Positions 44,277 through 56,104 of a DNA stretch of 64,000 nucleotides are shown in pieces. A model generated the notes under the pieces. It had not been told where the DNA came from, made no database searches, and saw nothing but the letters and a program-made list of their open reading frames with translations. Location of the stretch: positions 60,917,919-60,981,918 of the forward strand of contig OZ038385.1 of assembly GCA_964036045.1 (NCBI GenBank). Direction: 5' to 3'. Numbering within the stretch: the stretch's first letter is position 1; each line of letters begins with the position of its first letter. A program made the position numbers and the translations under genes. Source of the DNA: Eutreptiella sp. 'Long Island Sound 2002'. Lineage: Eukaryota > Euglenozoa > Euglenophyceae > Eutreptiales > Eutreptiaceae.

Positions 44277-44998
44277 TACTCCGCGCCCCACACACGTCCC
44301 CCCGTCTCCGTCCGCAGGCCTCCAAGACACCACCAGAGCACCCCAGAAGGCCAGCAGGCCCCACCACAAGACCCCCCCGCCACAAGCACCCACGGCACCG
44401 CAGAGCCCACCTCTCACCGACGGGGCCACTCGGCACCGCCGAGCCCAGCCGAGCCCACCCAGGGCCACCAATACATCGACCTGGACGCGCAGGACCCCGG
44501 CAGCCCAGCCCGCCACGCCCCGCCGGACCCGGAGGACCCCCCCCTCACACCAACCACCATCTGCGACCCCAACCTCCTCCGAGCAACCGTCCAAGGCAGG
44601 GCCCTGAGCACTCCCCTTGGCTGATACCGCCTACAAGAGAGCTGGACCAAGCTCACCGTCAAAGCCCTCCAGGACCTGGCCACCCCAAGCAACGGCCTCC
44701 ACGAGGCCATCGTAGACCTCGTACTCTGGCGAGCCCGCCAAAACGCCCAAGGCCAGCACATCTGGATCACCCCCATCGAGTGGGGCCAGGCCCTGACACA
44801 CGACGACGGCACCAACGTCACACGTCGAGGGACCGTACGCCTAAGACGAGCCCCAGCGGAGAAGGACCACCCAGCGGACCTGAACCACCCGGAACAATGG
44901 GAAGAGGTCACCGCACCAACCCAGCACACCGCCCTCCGCGCCGCCGGCCTCCGCACCCCAGACCACGACCTCCCTCTCCCACCTACAGACAGCGACCA
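44277..44998 (+). pseudogene. Ulp1/C48-like protease frame, N-terminal half (cut by insertion)
   Basis: After a proline-rich lead, frame 3 reads GHQYIDLDAQDPGSPA, LLRATVQGRALSTPLG, a TGA (44,622-44,624), WTKLTVKALQDLATPSNGLH, EAIVDLVLWRARQNAQGQHI and WITPIEWGQALTHDD. The NGLHEAIVDLVLWRA stretch corresponds to the W-L-N-D-x-x-I start of Ulp1-type peptidases. The frame stops at DSD (44,996), where a 13-bp duplication marks an insertion. Removing the insertion joins it in frame to HPPPEVWCTVLERGHYY at 50,605. Confidence 0.65.
44986..44998 (+). repeat. Target-site duplication, left copy
   Basis: CAGACAGCGACCA occurs here and identically at 50,594-50,606, at the two ends of the 5.6-kb insertion. 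Taking out one copy with the insertion restores a continuous reading frame. Confidence 0.9.
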
Positions 44999-45596
44999 GG
45001 TCAAGTTATGCGCGCGCGCTGATCCTCAGCGCCAGAATAAAGTAAAAAGACGAGTAAAACACGACGAAAAATTTTTCTGAATCGCTGAAAATAAAGCTAA
45101 TTAGCAAGAAAAACGCTTAGGCCAAAAAGCGCGCTGCGAAACGCGTAAAAACGCGACAAAAATTTTTTCGACGTGAAATAGGTGAATAGTTAACGCCGTA
45201 AGCACCGTAACGCTCGTGGGACCCCAACGCCGTCCTTGCCGTCGTCTAACTCGCTATAGGCGCAAAGAAAAACGCGTCGCGAGCAGCGCATAAAACTCGA
45301 AAATTTTACATAACTCGCCACGACCCCTCACGTCGCGCCCTGCCGCCTTTTTCTTCTTCTTCTCCATGCACCTCCCTCCCCATCCTCGTGCCCATCACTC
45401 CCCTTGCCCTGCAGCTCAGGCGGCGGCCCTGGGGGAACACGGTTAACCCTTAGCAATGAACGCCAACACGCTCCACGACGCCACACAAGAACAAGGCCGA
45501 GAACATCAAGAACAACGGGTAGCACGTAAGGCACAGCAGCGAACGTGGTCTTGCTGCACGCGAGTGTGTTGGGTCGTGTATAATTTTATTTTATTT

Positions 45597-45600
<4 letters not shown>

Positions 45601-45638
<38 letters not shown>
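45601..45638. repeat. 38-base T homopolymer
   Basis: This is one uninterrupted T-run near the left end of the shared CAGCACA-rich repeat; a 37-base A-run lies 1.1 kb further on. Length at such runs is likely to be unreliable in sequencing. Confidence 0.95.
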
Positions 45639-45643
<5 letters not shown>

Positions 45644-45934
45644 AAATTAAGCAGCGGTTTTTCAAGTAGGTACAACCACACCCACGCAAGAAACAAACCC
45701 AACAAGGCGACAGGACAGGACACCACGGCACCACGCGGCAGCACGGCACCAGGGCACGAGGGAAAGAGCACCACAGCGCGCAGACACCACCACCGGGCAA
45801 AAAACAGCACAACCAACCAACAGCACAACACAGCACAGCGCGACAGCCCACAGAAGGGCAAAGCAAGCCCCAACAGCACCGCAAAAAGACAGCAGAGAGC
45901 AACAGCACAGCGCCACGCGACAGCACAGCACCAC

Positions 45935-46752
45935 AGAACACGACACAAGAAAACAGGGCACCACAACAAACCACACCAACCACAGGGAAGCAGACCAAGC
46001 GGCCAGACAGGGACACCGACACCGAAACACGCCACCAGCAAACAACCACGGGCCAACAGAACCAGCACCGCACCACGGCACACCACAGGAAACAGCACAA
46101 CACACAACAGCGCACCACAGGCGCCAGCAACGGCACGCACCACACGAACAGCACAACGCGAGCGCACCAGCACAGCGAAGCACAGCACCGCGCAGAGCGG
46201 AGAGCACAGGGAACGCACAGCACAGCACCCCGGGACACACACAGCACAAAGCAGAGCGGCGAACAACAGCACGCACCACCGCGCCACGACAAAACACACA
46301 CAGCACAGAGCACACAGCGCGGGGGAACGCCGCAAAACACGGCGCCGCAGAGCACAGGGCCCGAGGGCGACGGGCAGCGCCAGAGGGCACGGCGCAACAA
46401 GCAGCGGCACCAAACGAGCGCAACACGGCACAGGACAGCACAACACCGGGCGACACAACGCGCAGCAGCGCAGCACCCAGCCACACACAGCACAACACGG
46501 CACGGAGCACCGAGCGGCGGCGACGGAAACCGCGAGAAACAAAAGGGGGGGGGGGGGGGCAGCAACCACGAGGGAGCAGCCAACAGCCAGGCGGAAAGCA
46601 CGAAAGAGGAACAAGCGCACGGAGAGCCGAGAAGCGGCAGGCCAACAAAGCAAACAACCCAAGCGCCGAGGCCCAAGGCAACCGGGGCCGGAAACCAGAG
46701 AAAGCAAGAGACAACGGGGGCGCACGGTGAAAGTAGAACGGGAAGAGGAAAG

Positions 46753-46791
<39 letters not shown>

Positions 46792-46930
46792 AAGGGGGGG
46801 GCCAAGCAAAGAAGAACGACAAAGCGGCCAAAGGAAAAGGTGAGGCGCACCAGAACGCGCCCGGGAGGCCGGCCCGCCCGACCCGGCCAAGCAGAGCACG
46901 CACACGAACACACACGCACACCGGAACCCG
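45935..46930 (+). repeat. CAGCACA-rich dispersed repeat, copy 1
   Basis: The order GGGCACCACA, AACCACAGGGAAGCAGACCA, GCGGCCAGACAGGG, CCGAAACA-GCCACCAGCA and, at the end, GCGCCCGGGAGGCCGGCCCG is shared with 60,140-61,960 in the same orientation. The A-run at 46,753-46,789 sits where copy 2 has shorter A-rich stretches. Long minus-strand frames (Ala/Val/Cys/Leu-rich) are composition effects. Confidence 0.85.
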
Positions 46931-49740
46931 GGCTGCCCGCTCCAGAGGACGGGCGGCCGGGGGAGGGACAGCGCCTGACACCAGGCGCCCCTCACAACGG
47001 CGGAAGGCACCCCCCCCGGGGACGCCCTTCCGCCACCCCCACAGCGCGCAACGCCGGCCCGCAAGGGCGCACGCTGTGGGGCCGGTGCAGGGTCCACACG
47101 CCCGCATCGACCGCACCCGGGACACACGGGTCGCGGAACCCTGGCGGCCCGCTCCAGAGGACGGGCGGCCGGGGGAGGGACAGCGCCTGACACCAGGCGC
47201 CCCTCACAACGGTGGAAGGCACCCCCCCCGGGGACGCCCTTCCGCCACCCCCACAGCGAGCAACGCCGGCCCGCAAGGGCGCACGCTGTGGGGCCGGTGC
47301 AGGGTCCACACGCCCGCATCGGCCGCACCCGGGACACACGGGTTGCGGAACCCTGGCTGCCCGCTCCAGAGGACGGGCGGCCGGGGGAGGGACAGCGCCT
47401 GACACCAGGCGCCCCTCACAACGGCGGAAGGCACCCCCCCCGGGGACGCCCTTCCGCCACCCCCACAGCGAGCAACGCCGGCCCGCAAGGGCGCACGCTG
47501 TGGGGCCGGTGCAGGGTCCACACGCCCGCATCGACCGCACCCGGGACACACGGGTCGCGGAACCCTGGCGGCCCGCTCCAGAGGACGGGCGGCCGGGGGA
47601 GGGACAGCGCCTGACACCAGGCGCCCCTCACAACGGTGGAAGGCACCCCCCCTGGGGACGCCCTTCCGCCACCCCCACAGCGAGCAACGCCGGCCCGCAA
47701 GGGCGCACGCTGTGGGGCCGGTGCAGGGTCCACACGCCCGCATCGGCCGCACCCGGGACACACGGGATGCGGAACCCTGGCTGCCCGCTCCAGAGGACGG
47801 GCGGCCGGGGGAGGGACAGCGCCTGACACCAGGCGCCCCTCACAACGGCGGAAGGCACCCCCCCCGGGGACGCCCTTCCGCCACCCCCACAGCGAGCAAC
47901 GCCGGCCCGCAAGGGCGCACGCTGTGGGGCCGGTGCAGGGTCCACACGCCCGCATCGACCGCACCCGGGACACACGGGTCGCGGAACCCTGGCTGCCCGC
48001 TCCAGAGGACGGGCGGCCGGGGGAGGGACAGCGCCTGACACCAGGCGCCCCTCACAACGGCGGAAGGCACCCCCCCCGGGGACGCCCTTCCGCCACCCCC
48101 ACAGCGAGCAACGCCGGCCCGCAAGGGCGCACGCTGTGGGGCCGGTGCAGGGTCCACACGCCCGCATCGACCGCACCCGGGACACACGGGTCGCGGAACC
48201 CTGGCGGCCCGCTCCAGAGGACGGGCGGCCGGGGGAGGGACAGCGCCTGACACCAGGCGCCCCTCACAACGGTGGAAGGCACCCCCCCCGGGGACGCCCT
48301 TCCGCCACCCCCACAGCGAGCAACGCCGGCCCGCAAGGGCGCACGCTGTGGGGCCGGTGCTGGGTCCACACGCCCGCATCGACCGCACCCGGGACACACG
48401 GGTGGCGGAACCCTGGCTGCCCGCTCCAGAGGACGGGCGGCCGGGGGAGGGACAGCGCCTGACACCAGGCGCCCCTCACAACGGCGGAAGGCACCCCCCC
48501 CGGGGACGCCCTTCCGCCACCCCCACAGCGAGCAACGCCGGCCCGCAAGGGCGCACGCTGTGGGGCCGGTGCTGGGTCCACACGCCCGCATCGACCGCAC
48601 CCGGGACACACGGGTCGCGGAACCCTGGCTGCCCGCTCCAGAGGACGGGCGGCCGGGGGAGGGACAGCGCCTGACACCAGGCGCCCCTCACAACGGTGGA
48701 AGGCACCCCCCCCGGGGACGCCCTTCCGCCACCCCCACAGCGAGCAACGCCGGCCCGCAAGGGCGCACGCATTGGGGCCGGTGCTGGGTCCACACGCCCA
48801 CATCGGCCGCACCCGGGACACACGGGTTGCGGAACCCTGGCAGCCCGCTCCGGAGGACGGGCGGTCGGGGGAAGGACAGCGCCTGACACCAGGCGCCCCA
48901 CACAACGGTGGAAGGCACCCCCCCCGGGAACGCCCTTCCGCCACCCCCACAGCGAGCAACGCCGGCCCGCGAGGGCGCACGCTGGGGGGCCGGTGCTGGG
49001 TTCACACGCCCGCATCGACCGCACCCGGGACGCACGGGTCGCGGAACCCTGGCCGCCCGCTCCAGAGGACGGGCGGTCGGGGGAGGGACAGCGCCTGACA
49101 CCAGGCGCCCCTCACAACACGGTGGCAGGCACCCCACCCGGGGACGCCCTTCCGCCACCCCCACAGCGGGCAACGCCGGCCCGCAAGGGCGCACGCTGTG
49201 GGGCCGGTGCTGGGTCCACATGCCCGCATCGACCGCACCCGGGAAACGCGGGTCGCGGAACCCTGGCCGCCCGCTCCAGAGGACGGGCGGCCGGGGGAGG
49301 GACAGCGCCTGACACCAGGCGCCCCTCACAACGGTAGAAGGCACCCCCCCCGGGGACGCCCTTCCACCATCCCCACAGCGAGCAACGCCGGCCCGCAAGG
49401 GCGCACGCTGGGGGGCCGGTGCTGGGTACACACGCCCGTATCGACCGCACCCGGGACACACGGGTCGCGGAACCCTGGCAGCCCGCTCCAGAGGACGGGC
49501 GGCCGGGGGAGGGACAGCGCCTGACACCAGGCGCCCCTCACAACGGTGGAAAGCACCCCCCCCGGGGACGCCCTTCCGCCACCCCCACAGCGAGCAACAC
49601 CGGCCCGCAAGGGCTCACGCTGTGGGGCCGGTGCGGAGATCCCACGCCCGCACCGACCGCACCCAGGACACGCGGGACGCGGAACCCTGGCTGCTCGCTC
49701 CAGAGGACGGGCGGCCAGGGGCCGCCGCCCCCGCAACCCC
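46930..49740 (+). repeat. 212-bp tandem array
   Basis: There are about 13 units with strict 212-base spacing (for example AACGGTGGAAGGCACC-type words at 47,212, 47,636, 48,272 and 48,696, with AACGGCGG versions between). The unit holds CTCCAGAGGACGGGCGGCC, GACAGCGCCTGACACCAGGC and CGCAAGGGCGCACGCTG. The middle units are nearly identical, which points to recent amplification; the right-hand units are more diverged. Confidence 0.96.
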
Positions 49741-50569
49741 AAGCCAAGTAGGGGGGAACCGGGACCGGACCGCCCCCCCCCAAGCACGCCAGACGGAGCA
49801 CGGGACCGGGGCAGGACACGCGGAGGGGCACGGACCAAGTGGAACGGCCCTACCAGCGCCCAGTGCCGGGACCACGCGAGATGCGCGCGCCACACCACCC
49901 AGCGGGGGGGGGAGCGGACACCGCGAGAGCGCGAGCGCACACACACGAAAAGGACACGCGGGGACTACCGGAAGGGCAACCGGACCGAGCGCGCGGAACG
50001 CACAGACCGCATGGAATGGCGTACCAGCGAGCGAGGGTAAGGGACACCCGGAGGGGACGGCCCGCCACACGCAGCGCGGAACACGCGGGGCGGGAAGGGG
50101 GAAACAGGAGAGACACAACACCAGGTACCGGCCCGAACCCCCCCCGAACCGGCCGCGAGCGCCGCGCACACACAGACGGGGGACTGCACCCGCCAAGGCA
50201 GTAGTGGCGCACAGCGCCACGCCCCAACCCCTAGGCTAGGCAGCCTCCGCGCCAGCCCAAGGGGGTCCCACTGGCGACAAGCCAGTAGCACGGGCCCGGC
50301 GGCGCCGGCGCCCCGGGCGACCACGCATTAGGGGGGCGACGCAGTGGGTAAGCGCCCGCAGCCACGGCTGCGAATTGATGCACTGACCGAGGAGTGGCGA
50401 AACGGGGACGCCGGGGAAGGACGGGGCTCCGAGCTCTGTGAACCCGGGGGACTCCGCCACCAGGCAGGAGGTGCGTCTTGGAGGGCCCCCCACTAGGACC
50501 CGGTGGGGAGGATATCACCTGGCCCGACCAGGTGGCCCCCCGGGGCCGAAAGGCGTCTAGTACCCGCAA
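49741..50569. other. GC-rich 3' part of the insertion
   Basis: No coding domain was recognised. GCAGTGGGTAAGCGCCCGCA (about 50,339-50,358) followed by a GCAGC/GCTGC hairpin looks faintly like a tRNA D-arm and anticodon arm, but no B box follows. It is probably the element's 3' untranslated region. Confidence 0.35.
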
Positions 50570-50593
50570 AATCAAACCTCAAACCTCAAACCT

Positions 50594-50606
50594 CAGACAG
50601 CGACCA
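50594..50606 (+). repeat. Target-site duplication, right copy
   Basis: CAGACAGCGACCA, identical to 44,986-44,998, directly after the CAAACCT tail. Confidence 0.9.
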
Positions 50607-53600
50607 CCCCCCGCCGGAGGTCTGGTGTACAGTCCTCGAGCGCGGGCACTACTACGTAGTGGCCGCTACAGCAACATCCCCCGGCCTACAATGGCTCGTC
50701 AAAGGGACTGACACCATGCTCGCCCCAGGGGCCGCCCCACCAGGGGCAGTAGGGGACCCCACCACCCCGCACAAAGTCCTCAGGGGGGTCCTCCAGCCAG
50801 GGGACAAACCCCCGGCCCGCCCCCTGGCCCCAATCCCCTCAGGGCGGGCGGGCTACGAACTGGGACAGGCCATGCTCTGCTTGGCCCAATGGATCCAGCG
50901 CCGCTGGCCATCCACGGGGACGGTGCCCTGGAACTGGGCCATCCCCACCGCCCATATACAAACCGAGGCAGGCCCAGACACGCGGAAGGACCTCCCCCCC
51001 AGGCCACAGCACTCCCTCACCTGCGGGTATCACGCCATCCACAGGATCCTCCGCCACGTGGGCCTTAGCCCAGAGCCAGCATACCCTCTTCCCACCACTG
51101 ACCAAGAGGTGCACGAAATACGCACGCTTGTCTGCGAAATCCTTGCCGCGGCCGCAGAAGACGGCAAGCTTCTCCTCCAAACCGCCCGGCCTACAACTGA
51201 CCACACAAGCGCGCCGCTGCAAGCGGACACATACACCGACACAACAACCCCCCCCCGCGCAATCCTCCCCCCCCCCCGCTACCCACCCGGCGGCCCACAC
51301 ACGCCCACCATCGCGCGCAGCCCCGGGCCCCGCGACACGGGCCTCCCCCACCCGCCCAAACAACCGCACACGCCCCACACGGACCCACCCGCCGAACACA
51401 GCTCACCACCCCCCACACCCGGCAACACGCACACACCCACCGCAAGGAGCCCCACGCCTCACGGCACGCCCACCCCGTCCAGTGGCCCGCACGCGCCCCC
51501 GGCACACATCCCCAGAAACCCAGCCCCCCCCCCCCGGCCCCCGAATGCAGCCCATGCGAACTGTTTCCCCCCGCGGACGCCAACCCACACAACCTCACGC
51601 ATTGCAGGAACCCGGCCCAGCCAAGCCCAGAAGGCGAAGACCGCAGCCCCGCGCCTGCCTCCCCCACCGCTGCCGACCAGATCGGCCCGCCGGGCCGTGA
51701 GGTCACGGCCGGGCCCCCCCAGCCACCCACCCCCAGCCTGCGGCCCGAGGACATGCCCTCCATCCTCCCTGCCGTGGCCACAGCAGAAGCCGCCGCCCAC
51801 AAACCCTCAACCACCCGCATCACAGCGCAAACCGCGTTTCCCAAAACCACCACTTCCTCCTCGTCCTCATCCTCATCGACATCCTCCACCTCATCCTCCG
51901 AAACCCCCCCCTCCCCGCCGACCGCATCCACAAAGCCACGGCCAAAGCCAAAGCTGCGGCCCCAGACAAGGCTACCGGAGGCCCCCCAACGCCACACAGG
52001 CTACCCAGGCACCCCGGCAGCACACCAGGAACCCCCCTCACCCGGCACCAGTGCCCTCGCACCTCCGGAACGAGGTCCTTCTCAACCTCGAACCGGACCC
52101 CAACCCAAAACCCGACCCCAAACCGAAACCGAAACCGAAACACCAACACCACGTGCGACAGCACCACCACCAACACCACCCCACACAGCCCCCAACACCA
52201 CAAAGGCAGCGATGGTAGCTCAAGCGACCCCGCCCTAACCCAAACCCTAACCCAAACCAGGACCCCCCACCCACCACAACCCGAGCCCCCCTCCCCCCAG
52301 CGGCCGCCGCCACCACAGAGGCGGCAACCCAACACGACCCCGTCCCAACCCTCGTCAACATCCCGAAGTCCAACCGCCCCGTCATCCACCCCCAACAAAC
52401 CACCACCGCCGCCGGCCAGACCGACCCGGGGACGTGGGACCCCTCGACCTCAGTCACCGTTAAGCCCGGCCCCGAACCCGCCCCCGCTACCCACCAAGCA
52501 GTACGGCCCCTGGGACTGTGCACGATGCCCGACCCCCCAGCCCCACCGGGGGGACGGGAATATCCACAAGGGATCCTAGGGCCATACCCGCAGGACCATT
52601 CCCACCACTACCAGCCCCACCGCCACAAGCGCAACCACCACCACCGCCACCAACACCACCCCCACCACTACCACTGCCCACCACCCTACCCCACCAGGCC
52701 ACAACACCCCGTGCACGAGCTGCACCAGCGCATGGGATGGCAGCACCCGGACGCTCCACCCCCATACCCTGCCTACCACCAGGGACCACCCCCCTCGTAC
52801 CAGGAACCATATCCCGCCGGCCACCACGTCCACGCCGGCGGGCCCCCCCGGGCCCAACCCCTCCCAGGACAGTCACTGGACCCGTACCACCAGCAGCCCC
52901 CGCCGCCGCACCCCTACGCGCCGGATCAATGGAGGGTGAAGGACTCCCTCACCCCCCAGTACCAGGCGGCACCACGAGAGACCTCCCAGGAGCCGCCGCC
53001 GCCTCCCCACTGGCCAGGCGCGCCCCGCGACGAGACCGGGTCCCGCAAACGGCGGCGCTCCCGTTCCCTCTCCACACGGCGGAACCATCCCCGGCGCTCA
53101 CGCTGCCCACAGCGCAACCGCACCTCAGCCGCTCACTCGCGCCGCTCCCGCTCCCCAACGCGGCACCACGACCCCCCAGGGCCCCGATCCCGCCGCTCCC
53201 GCTGCCCCGGGGGCCACCACGCACGCCACCGCCGTCCCATGTCCACATCCCCCTCCCCCTGCGAGCAGCACCGTGCGTGCCCTTCCCCGCGCCGCCCGTA
53301 CGCGTCCTCCACCCCAAGCCCCCGCCAGCGCCGTCCCATGTCCACAACCCCCCCCCCCCCCCCACGAGCCCCACCAAGCTTCCTGTTCCCCCCGCCGGCC
53401 GTACGCATCCTCCACGACCAGCCCCCGCCACCGCCGCTCCCGCTCCCCCGGACGCCGCCACGCACGCCTGCGCCGTCCCATGTCCGCGTCCCCCTCCCAC
53501 CGCGAGCAGCACCGAGCTTCCCGCTCCCCGCGCCGCCCGTACGCATCCTCAACCCCTAGCCCCCGCCACCGCCGCTCCCGCTCTCCTGGGCACCGCAACG

Positions 53601-54169
53601 CCCGCCACCGCCGTCCCATGTCCACGACCCCCTCCCCCCACGAGCCCCTGCGAGCTTCCCATTCTTCCCGGCGCCCGTACGCGTCCTTCACCCCCAGCCC
53701 CGGCCACTGCCGCTCCGGGACCTCGAGCTCGGAGCCCTCCCCCCCCCAGCCCCCCGCCCACCTCGCCTGGTGGTCTGCCCCCGCCTTGCAGGAGCTCCGC
53801 CGCCGGCTGAAGTGGGCTGGGGGAGCAGGAAGGCGGGAAGGGGTGCACATGGTGCACACCTTCGACGAGATCCGCACCCGCATCCCCGCCAACCCCGACG
53901 AGGCCGCCCCGGAGTCCGTCATGCCGCAGGCGGCACGGGAAGCCCTCCTCTGGGACGTGGTCCAGGGCCTCTGCCCCCCCTACACCCCCCGAAACCCTCC
54001 GCCGGTGGCTCCAGACCACCCACCCCTAGGTATGGGCCATTGGCGCCCCACAGCCCCCCCCCCCCCGCCCCACCACCACCACACCAGGGAGGGAAAGGGC
54101 ACAGGCAAGGGGAGGGCAAGGGACTGGAAGGGACATCCCGGCAAGGGGGCGAGGAGGGGCCCAAGCTAA
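50607..54169 (+). pseudogene. Ulp1/C48-like protease frame, C-terminal half, with proline-rich tail
   Basis: The catalytic set of a C48-type cysteine peptidase is present in order: His in LERGHYYVVAATA (50,647), Asp in VKGTDTMLAPG (50,710), Gln in RPQHSLTCG (51,007) and Cys in LTCGYHAIHRILRHVG (51,022). Such enzymes cut SUMO-like or viral and transposon polyproteins; the substrate here is unknown. After about 51,200 the frame becomes very Pro/Thr/Arg-rich, with 105-139-bp repeats (53,100-53,700) giving RRSRSPG-like peptides. Order returns near 53,840 with VHTFDEIRTRIPANPDEAAP and AAREALLWDVVQGLCPPYTP. Several frame changes occur in the tail (frame 1 to about 52,218, frame 2 at the end). Either this is a downstream ORF of the 35.5-44.3 kb element or the 5' part of a neighbouring element. 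Confidence 0.65.
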
Positions 54170-54436
54170 CAGGCACGGGCCCACAAGGACAGGGCACCAG
54201 GAGCGAGACAACACGGGAGCAGGAAACCACCCATGGGCCAGGAAGGGGAATGACCAGGGACCGTGGCGCAGAGAGAGAGGACGCAACGGCGGGCACCAGG
54301 GCGCACACGCAGGAAGGGCATGCCACAACAGAGGGACCAGCACCGCCCCACCCCCAGCGGACACCGCGCAACCCACGAGGGCGCACGCCCGCCAACACAC
54401 GCCGCCGAAGCACCAACCGGACGCCGTACGGACCGC

Positions 54437-56070
54437 ACCGGCTCACGCCCACCGGCCACCGGAAACCACACAGGGGAAGGAGGCCACACCCACATGGGGA
54501 GAAGGGGCTACACCCACAGAGGGAGCCGCCGAGAACACCACCGCGCAGCCCACCACCACGCTGTCACCGCCAGGCGACGATCCCGGCCACAGCAAGGGCC
54601 ACCACACAGGCACCAGAAGAGGAAGAGGGCGCCGCCGCAGCACCCAGGGCTAGGGGCAAGGACCCCCAGAGGACACGGGACCAAAGCACAGACCCCCAGG
54701 GAAGGCAAAACCGCGGACACCTACCTGACCCACCAGCTCGAACGGCACACCGGGACCCCCCCAGCACGGAACCAGCGAGCCACCCCGGACCAAACCGCAC
54801 CCCCCAGCCACCAGCCAGCCACACTCCGATCCGCACTCCGCACCACGACACAGGCCAGACTAACCTCCACCGACCCTACCCCACACCCCACCACGGTACA
54901 ACACGAGGCAACACGGCACACCGCACCGCAGCGCACCAACGTGCAACGCAGCACGGCAAGGCACCCCAGGACATGACACACCACAGAGCGACGCGGCGCG
55001 ACGCGGCACAGCGCGGCACACCACGGTACGACACGGCGCAACACGGCACGACAATACAGGGCGCACTGCAACACAGCACGAACCAGCACGACGCAGCACG
55101 CCGAAAGGGGGTACGACACAGCACGGCGCACCAAAGCACACCACGACACCAAAGCGAGGGACACTAACGGAGCGTCTAACCCAACCAAGCCCCCGCACAC
55201 CCCGGAAGGCGCCGCACCAGCCCGCCACACACCGGCAAGGGGCCACCGCATGCCCGGCAACGACGGTGGCGGCCCGCCTACGCAAACCGCCACCAGAAAA
55301 TTAAAGCCGGCACCGCGGAGGTGGAGGGACACGGAAAACCCCAGCCCCCCTAACCCAGGGCCTCACAAAACCGCCTGGCGCAACCGCCCAGCCGGCAGAG
55401 CCAGAACCTAACCCGGCAAGAAGGGCCACCGAGCCAAGCGTGTACATAACCCACCCGACCCATGGGGCCGGGGCAAGGCCTAGCAAAACGCAAGCACCAA
55501 CAGCAACTCGGTTAACCACACCGAATGCCGACCAGTGCGTCCACCAGCCCAGGGGAGGCAGAGGGAGGAACAGGCAGACCCCCCTAAAAAAACAAAAAAA
55601 ACAAGGGGGGGGGGGCACGAGAAAGGCCCACAGCCACGAAACTGCCCACCCACACCACAAGAGGCTGCCAAACCCCCCAGCCAGACGGCACCAAAGACGG
55701 GACCCCCCGAAGGAACACCTGAGGACCACCCAGCCAAAAGCGGCGACACCCAACCGAGAACGGCGGCCGACCGGAAGAAAGGACACCCCGAACACGCCAA
55801 CACACACCTTGCTGGGGCGGAGACGGGCAAAAGAAAATACACACGAAGGCGCAGCCCTAACGAGAGGGGAAGGGAGGACGGAGACAACGAGACTCAAGAC
55901 CGGGACAGCCAGCGACGGACACCACAAAGCCACGACACGACAGAGCCAAAAACCACACCCCCCACCGCAACCGGAAAAAAAAAAGAAAAACCAACAGGGA
56001 GGATGGGGGAAAAACCCAACCCACCGCAACGACCGCACACCCCCAGGCCACAGGCGGCCCCCCAGAAGGT
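54437..56070 (+). repeat. Left arm of a 1.6-kb inverted repeat
   Basis: The sequence matches the reverse complement of 58,295-59,830 over nearly its whole length. Examples are GGGCTACACCCACAGAGG, CCACCAGCTCGAACGGCACA, CCACGACACAGGCCAGACTA, GTGTACATAACCCACCCGAC and GAATGCCGACCAGTGCGT. Both arms hold the same CACGACGCAGCACGGC-rich middle. No coding domain was recognised; open frames are not conserved between arms in a protein-like way. Confidence 0.92.
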
Positions 56071-56104
56071 GACGGGAAACGGACGAGGCGCACACAAGAG
56101 GCCA

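Larger units (their letters stand above)
44999..50593. mobile_element. 5.6-kb retroposon-like insertion made mostly of repeats
   Basis: The insertion interrupts the protease frame and is flanked by perfect 13-bp duplications. Its right end is a short tail of CAAACCT repeats (about 50,570-50,593), like the simple-repeat 3' tails of some non-LTR elements, so the element would lie in plus orientation. The first 600 bases are AT-richer than the surroundings. Then follow a T-run (45,601-45,638), a CAGCACA-rich repeat shared with 60.1-62.0 kb, an A-run (46,753-46,789), the 212-bp array (46,930-49,740) and about 850 bases of GC-rich unique sequence. No protein of its own was found, so it would need an enzyme in trans. 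Confidence 0.8.

Noticed and set aside
45597-47337. 440-566-residue minus-strand frames over the CAGCACA-rich repeat
   Set aside because: Composition-driven open frames (Ala/Val/Cys/Leu/Phe). The homologous copy at 60 kb does not keep them in a protein-like way.
50331-50385. D-arm-like GCAGTGGGTAAGCGCC followed by a hairpin
   Set aside because: No B box or acceptor stem; only noted under the insertion.
52525-53800. SR-protein-like RRSRSPG repeats suggesting a splicing factor
   Set aside because: They come from 105-139-bp DNA repeats inside a proline-rich tail, without an RNA-recognition motif.
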